Shown piece after piece: positions 46,627 to 55,546 of a stretch of 64,000 bases of DNA. This DNA comes from Thalassotalea_B piscium_A (GTDB lineage: Bacteria; Pseudomonadota; Gammaproteobacteria; Enterobacterales; Alteromonadaceae), in contig CP186339.1 in NCBI GenBank assembly GCA_049347715.1, positions 4,030,001-4,094,000 on the forward strand. Reading direction: 5' to 3'. The notes beneath the pieces were generated by a model. That model ran no database searches, had not been told where the DNA came from, and was given only the letters and a program-made list of their open reading frames with translations. Both the position numbers and the translations under genes were made by a program. The first letter of the stretch is position 1, and every line of letters starts with the position of its first letter.

Positions 46627-48018
46627 CTAATGAGTGTTTATGTCAGTCGCTGAAAACATTCGTGTCTTATTGAACAGCTTTATTGCTAACGCAGGATTAC
46701 TTGGCAAATACCAATGCATATATGACGCAATAATATTGCCATGCTGGTAAACAAATTCACCTAATCGTTCACTGGGGTAATGCTTTGTTTGACTAATAGG
46801 CGTTAACGCAATTTCAGCACTTGAATAGTGGAAGCTATGACCACGCATAGTATTATTTTCATTTAAACCAAATAATGGCAATTGAACTGATTGCGAACCA
46901 ATAGCCGCTAATTTTTTTTGCATCACTGCACTACCGGGAATAAGACCAACTAAATCAAAGGCGTTATTATCAAAATCTGTCAACGTATCCAGTAAGTAAA
47001 GCATCCCTCCACATTCTGCAATAATCGGTTTTCCCGCGGCAGAAAAATCTCTAATGCTTTGTATGAATGACGTGTTTTCACTTAATGATTTTGCGTATAA
47101 CTCAGGATATCCGCCAGGTATATACAAGACATCAGCTTCAGGCAAACAAGCATCATTAAGTGCGGAACAATAAATGATCTCTGCACCAGCCTGTTTAAAA
47201 AAAGCAATGTTCGCCGCATAAATAAAACTAAAAGCATTATCTTTGACAATCGCAATACGAGTACCTGCAAGTTCATTATCTATCAACGGACCTAGAGAGG
47301 TTTGAGTACTTGGAAAAAATTCAACTTTAGCAGTAAGATCAGTTAAGCCGGTTTGACTGATTAAATCAGCTGCATGATTAAGCTGTACGTCTATATCGGC
47401 TAACTCTTGAGCTTGCACTAAACCTAAATGACGTTCAGGTAAAGTAATAGCGGCTTCTTTTGGGAGTCTCCCATAAAATGTAAATTCCGGCGCTAATGCC
47501 GTTGCTAATAATTCTTCATGTCGTTGAGAATTAACTCTGTTAGCTATAACCCCCGAAAAAGGTAAGTTTGGGCGATGTTTTGCTAAACCATAAGTAACTG
47601 CAGCAAATGTTTGCGCCATTGCAGAAGCATCAATAACAGCCAGCACAGGAATATTAAAATATTCCGCAATATCTGCACTGCTTGGCGTGCCATCAAATAA
47701 CCCCATAACACCTTCAATTAAAATCAGATCTGATTCTAACGCCGCCCGATAAAGCAATTCTTGGCACCCTTGCTCACCCACCAACCAAAGATCTAATTGA
47801 TAGACAAGTTCCCCACTTGCTTGGCGTAAAATCATAGGATCGATAAAATCAGGTCCCACTTTAAATACAGTAACTTTACGTCCCTGATTACGGTGGTATC
47901 TTGCTAATGCCGCAGTAATTGTGGTTTTTCCTGAACCAGACGATGGGGCAGAAACAATTAACGCGGGACATAGTACACCGGTACCTACTTGCTGTTTTGG
48001 TTTTTGTTGAAAAGCCAT
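46627..48018 (-). CDS. cbiA: Cobyrinic acid a,c-diamide synthase
   Basis: 463 residues. ATP-binding domain with SAPSSGSGKTTITAALARYH (~24-43), FKVGPDFIDPMILRQASG (~53-70), and the C-terminal class I glutamine amidotransferase domain with the catalytic Cys in IIAECGGMLYLLD and YIPGGYPELYA. The enzyme amidates the a and c carboxylates of cobyrinate or hydrogenobyrinate using glutamine and ATP. No corrin-ring cbi/cob genes are in the window, so whether de novo synthesis is complete cannot be judged here. In operon with cobO. Confidence 0.93.
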   Translation of the reverse strand: MAFQQKPKQQVGTGVLCPALIVSAPSSGSGKTTITAALARYHRNQGRKVTVFKVGPDFIDPMILRQASGELVYQLDLWLVGEQGCQELLYRAALESDLILIEGVMGLFDGTPSSADIAEYFNIPVLAVIDASAMAQTFAAVTYGLAKHRPNLPFSGVIANRVNSQRHEELLATALAPEFTFYGRLPKEAAITLPERHLGLVQAQELADIDVQLNHAADLISQTGLTDLTAKVEFFPSTQTSLGPLIDNELAGTRIAIVKDNAFSFIYAANIAFFKQAGAEIIYCSALNDACLPEADVLYIPGGYPELYAKSLSENTSFIQSIRDFSAAGKPIIAECGGMLYLLDTLTDFDNNAFDLVGLIPGSAVMQKKLAAIGSQSVQLPLFGLNENNTMRGHSFHYSSAEIALTPISQTKHYPSERLGEFVYQHGNIIASYMHWYLPSNPALAIKLFNKTRMFSATDINTH

Positions 48019-48061
48019 GGTATCTCTACTATTGATGTCTATCAGTTGTTATTAACTAAAA

Positions 48062-48670
48062 TTAGTGATGATTATTTTCTTGCGAAGGGTGTGCGACTTT
48101 CACATTCAACCATTTACTGATGGTCCAATCGATAGCGATAGCGACAACAACATAAAAAATAGGATTAGAAAATGAACGCGAGAAATACTTAACCACTCGT
48201 GTCGTGTATTCTGCCCAAGATAATTCAGGAAAATTCCCTGAAAACACATAATAACTACCGTTGGAAATCAGAAAAGCAAACGAGCTAGCAATAACTAAAG
48301 CGAATGAAATTTTTGCCACATTAAATAATGATGACTGTTTTACCCAGTTCGCCCGACTGTAGTAACCAGCCGCAAACATTATGGCATAACTAAAGGCAAG
48401 CGCTGGGTAAGAAACAGTTAAACAACTACCAAACTCACCTCGTATATAAGACGATGTTAGATCAATAACAATTGATAAAATATAGAAAAACCAAAAGCTT
48501 TTAAGTGAACGTAAATACATACCCGCAATAAAGAATATTGCAGTAGAAGCACTTGGTAGTTGACTGAAAGATGAAAAATGATGTCCGCGTGTTGCTACCA
48601 TTAAAAAAGTGAGTAACAAAAATAAGCTTAGCAGCGAATTTAGAGATAACTTGAGATTGGTTGATTTCAT
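48062..48670 (-). CDS. btuM: BtuM-like solitary cobalamin transporter (ECF S-component type)
   Basis: 202 residues from the ATG at 48670, preceded by GGAT 6 bases upstream; the frame runs on to a TTG at 48709. About six membrane helices. Near the start of the third helix region GEFGSCLTVSYPA places a Cys at about residue 83, close to the Cys of BtuM from Thiobacillus denitrificans that coordinates cobalt. Position behind a cobalamin riboswitch and ahead of cbiA supports a role in inner-membrane B12 or corrinoid uptake without an ECF partner. Family assignment rests on size, topology, Cys and context. Confidence 0.7.
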   Translation of the reverse strand: MKSTNLKLSLNSLLSLFLLLTFLMVATRGHHFSSFSQLPSASTAIFFIAGMYLRSLKSFWFFYILSIVIDLTSSYIRGEFGSCLTVSYPALAFSYAIMFAAGYYSRANWVKQSSLFNVAKISFALVIASSFAFLISNGSYYVFSGNFPELSWAEYTTRVVKYFSRSFSNPIFYVVVAIAIDWTISKWLNVKVAHPSQENNHH

Positions 48671-48835
48671 AACATATCCATTAAGTAAATTAACGGTGTT
48701 GGAAATCAAAGTTAGTAAATGAACTATAATGGCGAGTGTCTACTTCAATACCTCGATAGAAATTGAGTTATTGTTAACCTAAGCCTATTTACTAGTCTCT
48801 GAATCACCGCCCACCGCAGTTGTCGAGTATGTTTA

Positions 48836-48990
48836 GGCCGGTCTCCGGACTTCTGTTCATCGCATTTGCAACGCCTTCCCATGTTATTAAATAAACACAG
48901 TGGCTTATGTTGCTGCTCACAGTTACCGTTGCGGGGGCAGTACTGGCATTTAACCAGTTTCACGTTTCATCTTCATTTCAAACTATCACT
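48836..48990 (-). promoter_or_regulatory. Cobalamin riboswitch upstream of btuM-cbiA-cobO
   Basis: Reading leftward, the aptamer core CTGCCCCCGCAACGGTAA, the P7-P9 element AAGCCACTGTG with TGGGAAGGCG, and the closing AAGTCCGGAGACCGGCC appear in canonical order. A stem ACTGG/GCCAGT precedes the core. Adenosylcobalamin binding normally lowers expression of the downstream genes. The leader then runs about 165 bases to btuM; I see no clear terminator in it, so control may be translational. A 72-residue reading frame over this stretch is not a gene. Confidence 0.95.
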
Positions 48991-49234
48991 TCACGAGAAC
49001 GCAAAGCACTAGCCGATTAAAGACACCTAAATTTGAACTCATATTACGACAAGTTCCCTATAGATACAACAAAGGCATGGCGCCTGAGCAATCAAAATCA
49101 ACCTTAGTAAAGCTAATAAAAACAGATAAATATCCTTAAACTCTTGATTAACGATTGAACCTGCTTGTTGATTTAGTTATTCTGCCTTCGCTTAAATAAA
49201 TGAAGTCGATACACTAAAAGAGCCTCTCGCCCCC

Positions 49235-49813
49235 ATGCAAACAACCTTATACTTAGCTCGTCACGGCCAAACCCTATGGAACTTGCAGCAGCGATTTCAA
49301 GGACAGCTTGATAGTGAATTAACTGAACTAGGCAGACAGCAGTCTCATCAACTAGCCCAGTCACTCAGCGATAAAGCTATCGATTATGTCATTTCGTCCC
49401 CTCTTGGCCGAGCCGTAGCTACCGCCAACATTTGCCAGCAACATTTGAAAACACCAACCGCTGTCGAAACTCAATTAAGTGAGCGTAATTTAGGGCTATG
49501 GCAAGGAAGAGAAGTCAGCACTCTGGCTAGTGAAGCCATATATACGGAAGTATTACAACAATACACAGATATAGCGCCAGCTAAAGGAGAAAGTGCCCAA
49601 GCTTGCGGTCAACGTATATATCATGCCATTGAAACCATTGCTCAACGCGCGCCCAACAAGCGTATTTTAGTTATTTTTCATGGAGAAGCACTTCGATGTT
49701 TTTTACTCGCTCTTGGGCAAGAATATAGCGAGAATGCCTATGAATTATTTTCAAATGCTTGTGTTTATAAGTTTAGTTATCAACATCAAGACGCAGCATT
49801 TAAAGCTTGCTAA
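49235..49813 (+). CDS. cobC: Histidine phosphatase, probable alpha-ribazole phosphatase
   Basis: 192 residues. The histidine phosphatase signature LARHGQTLWN gives phospho-acceptor His10; the second catalytic region is IFHGEALRCF near residue 148, and SERNLGLWQGRE near 84 supplies the acid. CobC removes phosphate from alpha-ribazole 5'-phosphate (or adenosylcobalamin 5'-phosphate). The general family also includes phosphoglycerate mutase-like enzymes; the neighbouring cbiB and cobD make the cobalamin role likely. It starts a rightward cobC-cbiB-cobD unit that is divergent from the riboswitch operon. Confidence 0.88.
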   Translation: MQTTLYLARHGQTLWNLQQRFQGQLDSELTELGRQQSHQLAQSLSDKAIDYVISSPLGRAVATANICQQHLKTPTAVETQLSERNLGLWQGREVSTLASEAIYTEVLQQYTDIAPAKGESAQACGQRIYHAIETIAQRAPNKRILVIFHGEALRCFLLALGQEYSENAYELFSNACVYKFSYQHQDAAFKAC

Positions 49814-49849
49814 CCAAAGTGATCCTATGACAAATGCAGAATTAGCCCT

Positions 49850-50872
49850 ATGATAATGCTAGTACCTTTTTTTTCTTTATCACTCACTATTTTGCTGGCA
49901 TTGCTTTTAGATAGACTCTTGGGTGAGCCCAAAAAATATCATTACTTAGTAGCCTTTGGCACACTTTGCCAAAGGCTAGAAAAAAAACTTAATCCTGAAT
50001 ATAAAGCTAACTTTTTCAAGAAAAATCAATCTGCTAATGTAAAAAATGTATTTTCTGTAAAAAGCGCGACATTAGGCGCACTTGCTTGGGGGTTACTTGT
50101 ACTACCTCTCCCTCTTATTTATTGGTTTCTTTTTCGCAATATATCTTGGCAGCAACACGTATTCATCGATAGTATCATTTTATATTTAGCAATAGGACTT
50201 AGTAGCCTTAAACAACATGCCATGCAAGTATATAGGCCATTAAAATCTGGTGATTTGGAGACAGCTAGAAAATTTACTGGTTACCTTGTGAGCCGAGAAA
50301 CTCAGTCTCTTAGCACTGATGAAATGTCACGTGCAACAGTTGAGTCGGTGCTGGAAAATGGTCATGACGCGGTGATTGCCTCGCTGCTATTTTATCTTAT
50401 CGGGGGGGCTCCTCTGGTTATCATACATAGATTAGCCAATACCTTAGATGCTATGTGGGGCTATAAAAATCCACGTTATTTTTCTTTCGGCTATGCCAGT
50501 GCTCGCCTTGACGATTTACTCGGTTTTTTAACAGCAAAGTGTTGTACTTTACTTTATGCCGTTCAAGGCAATTTTTTAGTCAGTCTCAAAAATGCCTATT
50601 CTCAAGGTAATCGTTATAAAAGCCATAATGGTGGTTGGGTAATGGCAGCAGGGGCAACGGTAATGAATGTTAGTTTAGGGGGCTCAGCTAATTATCATGG
50701 CACTAAAGTTAATTCAATTAAATTAGGGAGCGGAGGCACAGTTACTATCGATGATATTCCTCAAAGTCTAGCCTTGGTGCAACGGGCTGCCATTTTATTA
50801 TTACTCTTTATTTTTGCCCTGCAACTATTTATGTATGTTCACTATTTTTCAATGATCAACGGTGTGTATTAA
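49850..50872 (+). CDS. cbiB: Adenosylcobinamide-phosphate synthase
   Basis: 340 residues, an integral membrane protein. Conserved stretches are LLLDRLLGEPKKYHYLVAFG (~19-38), GYLVSRETQSLSTDEMSRAT (~144-163), TVESVLENGHDAVIASL and MWGYKNPRYFSFGYASARLD (~203-222). It attaches aminopropanol phosphate (or its precursor) to adenosylcobyric acid at the inner membrane. The ribosome binding site is weak; ATG at 49850 or 49856 are both possible. Partner cobD follows and supplies aminopropanol phosphate. Confidence 0.94.
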   Translation: MIMLVPFFSLSLTILLALLLDRLLGEPKKYHYLVAFGTLCQRLEKKLNPEYKANFFKKNQSANVKNVFSVKSATLGALAWGLLVLPLPLIYWFLFRNISWQQHVFIDSIILYLAIGLSSLKQHAMQVYRPLKSGDLETARKFTGYLVSRETQSLSTDEMSRATVESVLENGHDAVIASLLFYLIGGAPLVIIHRLANTLDAMWGYKNPRYFSFGYASARLDDLLGFLTAKCCTLLYAVQGNFLVSLKNAYSQGNRYKSHNGGWVMAAGATVMNVSLGGSANYHGTKVNSIKLGSGGTVTIDDIPQSLALVQRAAILLLLFIFALQLFMYVHYFSMINGVY

Positions 50873-50902
50873 CGACGAATCGTATAACTTATTACGGAGA
50901 AA

Positions 50903-51943
50903 ATGATGGCGCTGATTCATGGAGGCCAACTACAACAAGTTGCAAAGCAATTTAGTATACCGATAAATGAGTGGCTTGATTTATCAACAGGAGTTGCTCC
51001 CTTAAGCTATCCTATTCCAGCAATTCCGAATCGATACTGGCAACAACTACCACAAGAAAATACAGCTTTATTAGTAGCGGCTCAAAACTATTATCGCAAT
51101 AAAAATATCCTAGTCACCAATGGAAGCCAAGCAATAATAAAAGCATTGCCACTACTTTGGCAAAAGCAAAACACTCATTCAAATACAGTATATATACCTT
51201 ATAAAGGTTACAAAGAACATCAACAAGCATGGACGAATGCTGGTTTTAAACTTTGCTATTATCACCATAAATTACCTGAGCTTAACGAACTCACTAGCGA
51301 TTGTGTACTGGTTGTTATTAACCCTAATAATCCAACCGCACAACTCATTGATAAAGTAACGCTCGCCCGCTACCAAAACGCATTAAAACAACTTAACGGT
51401 TTACTTGTAGTTGATGAAGCTTTTATTGATGTAATAGAACCTACCCAATCAATGTGTGCCCATATTGATGATAGCCATACCCTTGTTTTACGCTCATTTG
51501 GAAAGTTTTTTGGCTTAGCCGGTATTCGTATTGGCTTTTTAATCGCTATTCCTTTTTGGCGCGAACTTTTTGCCGAATACTTAGGTCCCTGGCAGGTTAA
51601 CGGTCCTGCACAATATATTGCTCAACAAGCCTTAAATGATACTCATTGGCAGCAACAGCAACGGCAGAACTTAGGTCAACTACAAGAACAACAACACACA
51701 TTAATATGGAAGATACTCGGCTCTGATTTGCTTGCAGAGATAAATAGTACTAATTTATTTTTAACGCTCCATTTTCATCAGCAAGATCTTGCTACTAGGG
51801 TTTATCAATTATTATGTCAGGAAGGTATTTATGTCCGTCTAACCGATGAACAAGACGCTTTAAGGTTTGGTATTACAACGCCTGATAATTTTTCACGCTT
51901 ATCAACGGCATTAACTAAAGTGAGGGTGACTCTGAAAAAATAA
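50903..51943 (+). CDS. cobD: Threonine-phosphate decarboxylase (PLP-dependent)
   Basis: 346 residues, fold-type I aminotransferase relative. Opening MALIHGGQLQQVAKQF and LDLSTGVAP, the Asp/Asn region VVINPNNPTAQ, VDEAFIDV, and the PLP-lysine motif SFGKFFGLAGIRIGF (Lys near 201) are typical of CobD. It makes (R)-1-amino-2-propanol phosphate from L-threonine phosphate for CbiB. Two adjacent ATGs (50903, 50906) follow GGAG; the second has better spacing. Ends in a terminator shared with btuB. Confidence 0.92.
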   Translation: MMALIHGGQLQQVAKQFSIPINEWLDLSTGVAPLSYPIPAIPNRYWQQLPQENTALLVAAQNYYRNKNILVTNGSQAIIKALPLLWQKQNTHSNTVYIPYKGYKEHQQAWTNAGFKLCYYHHKLPELNELTSDCVLVVINPNNPTAQLIDKVTLARYQNALKQLNGLLVVDEAFIDVIEPTQSMCAHIDDSHTLVLRSFGKFFGLAGIRIGFLIAIPFWRELFAEYLGPWQVNGPAQYIAQQALNDTHWQQQQRQNLGQLQEQQHTLIWKILGSDLLAEINSTNLFLTLHFHQQDLATRVYQLLCQEGIYVRLTDEQDALRFGITTPDNFSRLSTALTKVRVTLKK

Positions 51944-51970
51944 GCAAAAAGGCGATGTGCCTTTTTGCTT
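51942..51970. terminator. Bidirectional terminator between cobD and btuB
   Basis: AAGCAAAAAGGC, loop GATGT, GCCTTTTTGCTT: a perfect 12-bp stem beginning within the cobD stop codon. The AT-rich stem has T-runs on both strands, and it lies 23 bases past the btuB stop. Confidence 0.88.
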
Positions 51971-51993
51971 ATACAATGTTAAACAACTATGAA

Positions 51994-53811
51994 TTAAAAG
52001 TTTTGGTAACTCACGCCAAGATAAAAACCACGCTCTTGCGTATTGTAGGTATTAGCCGTTTGATAAGCTTTATCTAGCAAATTAGTGACACGAGCAGTAA
52101 GGTTTACGTGTTCAAAGAGTGGGTAATTCAAACCTAAATTTAGTAGCTGATAAGCACCTAAATCTATATTCCCTCTGTCTTTACGTGAACCGACAAATTT
52201 ATATTCCGCATAAAGATCAGCAGACGCTACAGTCGTTACAAATTTATAGTTAAATTTTTCTTTGGCTCTTCGTACTAATTGTTCGTTTGTCGATTTATCT
52301 TCCGCATCGGTGTAAGACATATTAAAGTCATGTGTACCGCCTAAACCTGAATATTTTAACGTTACTTCAGCACCGCTAATTTCAACTTCATTAATATTCA
52401 CCGACTTAGAACCATCCCAAGCAATCAAATCATCAATATTTGAATGATAAAAACTGATATTAGTATTGATCCCTGCAATGCTAGTTTCAAAAAATAGCTC
52501 TACTGAATCAGATAATTCAGAACTTAAATTAGGATTGCCACTACCAGGATAATATAAGTTATTAAACGTAGGAGCTTTAAAACCCGTGCCATAATTTAGC
52601 ACAACACGACTATCTGCATTCATTTGATAACCAACACCCGCATTGTAGGTGTTTTCTGAATCGATATCCTCAACATTGTCGTGTCTTATGGTGGCTTCAT
52701 ACGTCCATGCTTGATCACTAAAAAGGGCATGCGCAAATACTCCGGTGGTATCTCTTTGAGCCTGTTCATAGTTTTTAGTGCTTTGAGATACATCATCTTG
52801 GTAGTGATCAACCCCAAAGTTAACCTGAAAATTTTCAGACATTTGACTGGTATTTACCAAGGAGTATTGATCTCGACGTGTCTCATAAATGCCTTTTGAA
52901 ACACCATTTGATAAGCTATCCGCATAATCACGATTTTGACCAATAAACATAACGGTTTTATTGTCAATACCGTTAAAATTACTGTCATAATTTGCGCGAA
53001 TTAACCACACATGGTTTTTAATGTCGGAACCATTGTAATAGCCATCATATTCATTATCTCCTCGATCACTAGAGAAGAGCCAGTCTAAGGTTAAATCTGT
53101 TGTGACATTTTGCTGACCTCTAATTGCCACAGAAGTAAATTCGTAACCGTCATCATCAGGTTCGTCATCTTCTTTAACATCAAAGCCATCACTTTTCTCA
53201 TGACTGACACTCACACTTGTTTGACCATCACCATGGCTGAAACCAATACCCGCTTTATATTTTTGAAAACTGTCAGTTCCAAAACTAGCGCCAGCGAAAA
53301 ACTCTCCACTGGCTAACTTACGAGTAAATATTTGTATTACACCACCTATCGCGTCTGATCCCCATAACGAAGCTCTAGGTCCTTGCACTATTTCAATGCG
53401 CTCAATCAACTCGGGAGAAATTGAACTCAAGCTAGCACCACCTGATGTTGCAGAGCTAACCCGAATACCATCAACTAATACTAAGACATGATCAGAATTA
53501 GTACCGCGCATAAAAATGGAAGCACTTTGACCACGACCGCCATTACTAGCAACATCAATACTTGGCACAGTTGATAATATATCAAGTACCGAAGTAGGGT
53601 TCATCACTTCAATGTCGGCGCGTGAAATCACAACTTGGCTTGTTAATACATCTCCCATTTCCATCGATGAGCGACTGGCAGTCACTGTAAAAACTTCAAC
53701 ATTCTCCTCCTCGGTTTCATTAGCAGATGCGATGAAAGAGGTAGCAAAAGTTGTAGTTATAGCGAATGATAATAAAGATTGTTTAAGAATAGTTCTTGAA
53801 TTGTATTTCAT
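51994..53811 (-). CDS. btuB: TonB-dependent vitamin B12 receptor
   Basis: 605 residues from the ATG at 53811 (GAGG 5 bases upstream). Signal peptide ends near residue 29 (ASA), then the TonB-box-like VEVFTVTASRSS, plug domain with PSIDVASNGGRGQSASIFMR, VLVLVDGIRVSSA and GPRASLWGSDAIGGVI, and a barrel ending in GVSYQNF. It binds cobalamin at the outer membrane and imports it with TonB energy. A cobalamin riboswitch lies in its leader, which settles specificity. The longer frame to 53883 begins inside the riboswitch. BtuF/BtuCD are not here; BtuM may serve the inner membrane. Confidence 0.95.
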   Translation of the reverse strand: MKYNSRTILKQSLLSFAITTTFATSFIASANETEEENVEVFTVTASRSSMEMGDVLTSQVVISRADIEVMNPTSVLDILSTVPSIDVASNGGRGQSASIFMRGTNSDHVLVLVDGIRVSSATSGGASLSSISPELIERIEIVQGPRASLWGSDAIGGVIQIFTRKLASGEFFAGASFGTDSFQKYKAGIGFSHGDGQTSVSVSHEKSDGFDVKEDDEPDDDGYEFTSVAIRGQQNVTTDLTLDWLFSSDRGDNEYDGYYNGSDIKNHVWLIRANYDSNFNGIDNKTVMFIGQNRDYADSLSNGVSKGIYETRRDQYSLVNTSQMSENFQVNFGVDHYQDDVSQSTKNYEQAQRDTTGVFAHALFSDQAWTYEATIRHDNVEDIDSENTYNAGVGYQMNADSRVVLNYGTGFKAPTFNNLYYPGSGNPNLSSELSDSVELFFETSIAGINTNISFYHSNIDDLIAWDGSKSVNINEVEISGAEVTLKYSGLGGTHDFNMSYTDAEDKSTNEQLVRRAKEKFNYKFVTTVASADLYAEYKFVGSRKDRGNIDLGAYQLLNLGLNYPLFEHVNLTARVTNLLDKAYQTANTYNTQERGFYLGVSYQNF

Positions 53812-53877
53812 ATGACCTCTTAATGGTGCCCTCCGCACCACAGTGAATACCACGTATTTACGTAGTAGATTAAGAAA

Positions 53878-53968
53878 GCTCAAGTACTCGGACTAACATA
53901 GTCAAACTATGATCACCGTTGCGGGGGCAGTGAAGAATTCTCATCTTCTTCCCTTGAACTAACTATAT
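53878..53968 (-). promoter_or_regulatory. Cobalamin riboswitch (short form) upstream of btuB
   Basis: On the minus strand CAAGGGAAG, a GAAGA/TTCTTC hairpin, the core CACTGCCCCCGCAACGGTGA, a CATAG/CTATG hairpin and AGTCCGAGTACTTGAGC follow in order. The GCCACTG peripheral arm of the first riboswitch is absent, as in short (AqCbl/AdoCbl-II-like) types. Downstream, GGTGC-GGAGG-GCACC forms a hairpin 12 bases before the GAGG of btuB, a likely part of translational control. Confidence 0.92.
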
Positions 53969-53971
53969 TAA

Positions 53972-53998
53972 ATAGTACTAAACGATTTTTAGTACTAT
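53972..53998. other. 11-bp inverted repeat upstream of the btuB riboswitch
   Basis: ATAGTACTAAA, loop CGATT, TTTAGTACTAT lies just upstream of the aptamer. It could be the terminator of the MFS gene read from the right (stop 54114), though only a short T tract follows, or an operator at the btuB promoter. No known factor site was matched. Confidence 0.5.
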
Positions 53999-54113
53999 CA
54001 GCTTTTTAGATTAGCTCATTTTTTAATAAGATAACCTCGTTGAAAACGAACAGTTAACTTTCAAAAATGAGCGCAAGATTCTAACATGGGATCACACGCA
54101 GATGTAGTAAAAT

Positions 54114-55295
54114 TCAAAGAGGGTTAACTTTTTTCTTACCCGACCAAATTAAGATAATACACACTAATGAACACCCTGCTTGGCAAAGTATTATAGATAA
54201 TAAACTTTCTGGTAATAAGGTTGAAGCTGCTGAAATTAAGCCGGCAACAGAAAACTGGGTTGCACCTAATAAAGCCGCAGCTGTACCACCATTTTTACTA
54301 AAAAACTCCATGTAACATGCCTGCACATTAGGAGAAATAGCGCCCATAGAGCCAATGGTTAATACCATTGCCAGTACAAAAAGCGACAAGGGCGCATCAC
54401 TTTGAACACAAGCAATTAACAAAAGAATACCAATCCCTTGCAGTAGTACAAACCCCCTTAAAATATGTACTGATTGAAAGTATTTCAACAGCCGACGGTT
54501 ACTTAAATTCATCATTAACATGAAGACAACATTAGCGGAAAATAATAAGGAAAAATTAGTCGGTGTTACCGCGAAGTGATCTTGATAGATAAATGACGAA
54601 TGCGTTATAAATAGCATCATCACAGTAAAGGCAAAAGTCCCTGTTAGCATAAAACGCATCGCTTCACGTGTTGATAACACCATTTTATAACGTTGTAACA
54701 CTGATGCTCTTTCTTGTACTACACCAACATGACTTGGTTTAAAAATAAATATTTTTATCAATAATAAGGCGATAATACTGTAGACACCTAGAAAAATAAA
54801 AATCGATTCCCAACCATATGTCGTCAGGATTAAACTTCCAATATTAGGCGCCAAAGCCGGTGCCAATACCATTAACAAACCAATTAAACTAAAGAATTTA
54901 GCCGCTTCAACACCTGATAGTCTGTCGCGTACTAAGGCAGGAACTGTCACCGTTGCCCAACCGCCACCAAAGGCCTGTAATACTCTAAAGAGTAAAAATT
55001 CTGTTAACGAGTCAGTAAAAGCCAATAATATACTTGCGATACCAAAAATAGCGATCCCCGTTAACATCACCTTGCTACGACCAAAATGGTCAGATAGCGG
55101 GCCTCCGCTTAGCTGACCAAGTGCTAAAACAAAAATATAAATTGAAATACTCAATGAAACTTGATGAACACTCACTCCTAGACTCTCAGCAATAAATGGA
55201 AATGCCGGCAGATAAGTATCAAGTGCAAGGGGAGCTAACGCCATGACAATCGCTAAAACAGCAGCAATGCCAGCATGATGATGATTTTGTTCCAC
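54114..55295 (-). CDS. Bcr/CflA-type multidrug MFS exporter
   Basis: 393 residues with 12 membrane helices. Drug:H+ antiporter motif A is clear in GGPLSDHFGRSKVMLTG (~63-79), and antiporter motif C-like APALAPNIGS near 144. LDTYLPAFPFIAESLGVS near the start is typical of Bcr/CflA proteins. Members export bicyclomycin, chloramphenicol, sulfonamides or natural metabolites. ATG is followed by MEQNHHHAG; no regulator is adjacent. Specificity unknown. Confidence 0.9.
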   Translation of the reverse strand: MEQNHHHAGIAAVLAIVMALAPLALDTYLPAFPFIAESLGVSVHQVSLSISIYIFVLALGQLSGGPLSDHFGRSKVMLTGIAIFGIASILLAFTDSLTEFLLFRVLQAFGGGWATVTVPALVRDRLSGVEAAKFFSLIGLLMVLAPALAPNIGSLILTTYGWESIFIFLGVYSIIALLLIKIFIFKPSHVGVVQERASVLQRYKMVLSTREAMRFMLTGTFAFTVMMLFITHSSFIYQDHFAVTPTNFSLLFSANVVFMLMMNLSNRRLLKYFQSVHILRGFVLLQGIGILLLIACVQSDAPLSLFVLAMVLTIGSMGAISPNVQACYMEFFSKNGGTAAALLGATQFSVAGLISAASTLLPESLLSIILCQAGCSLVCIILIWSGKKKVNPL

Positions 55296-55469
55296 TAAAA
55301 ACCTCTAATTCAGTCGTTTAACCGCGGTATGATTATACTATTAACCACTCCTGTTAGTCGTTTCTTTTTAGAGACATAAAGCATTACCTATCAAAAGAGA
55401 AAGGTTAATACCTTAAGTTAATGAGGTAAGGAAACATCAGATAAAATAGGAAAAAATGTGTCGTCGTAT

Positions 55470-55546
55470 TGGCCCACCCGACAGGAGTCGAACCTGTGAC
55501 CTCGCCCTCCGGAGGGGCGCGCTCTATCCAGCTGAGCTACGGGTGG
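55470..55546 (-). tRNA. argX: tRNA-Arg (anticodon CCG)
   Basis: The minus strand has acceptor arms CCACCCG and CGGGTGG, D arm TAGCTCAGCTGGATAGAGC, an anticodon loop CTCCGGA (CCG), T arm AGGTTCGACTCCT and encoded CCA. Standard 77-nt length. A plus-strand reading frame over it is an artefact. Confidence 0.97.

Noticed and set aside
48745..48963. 72-residue leftward reading frame rich in Cys and Arg
   Set aside because: It lies entirely on the cobalamin riboswitch and its leader; the Cys/Pro-rich text comes from CTGCCCCCGCAAC. No ribosome binding site.
53812..53883. N-terminal extension of BtuB to 53883
   Set aside because: The extension is encoded in the riboswitch leader and would bury the signal peptide; the ATG at 53811 has a good ribosome binding site.
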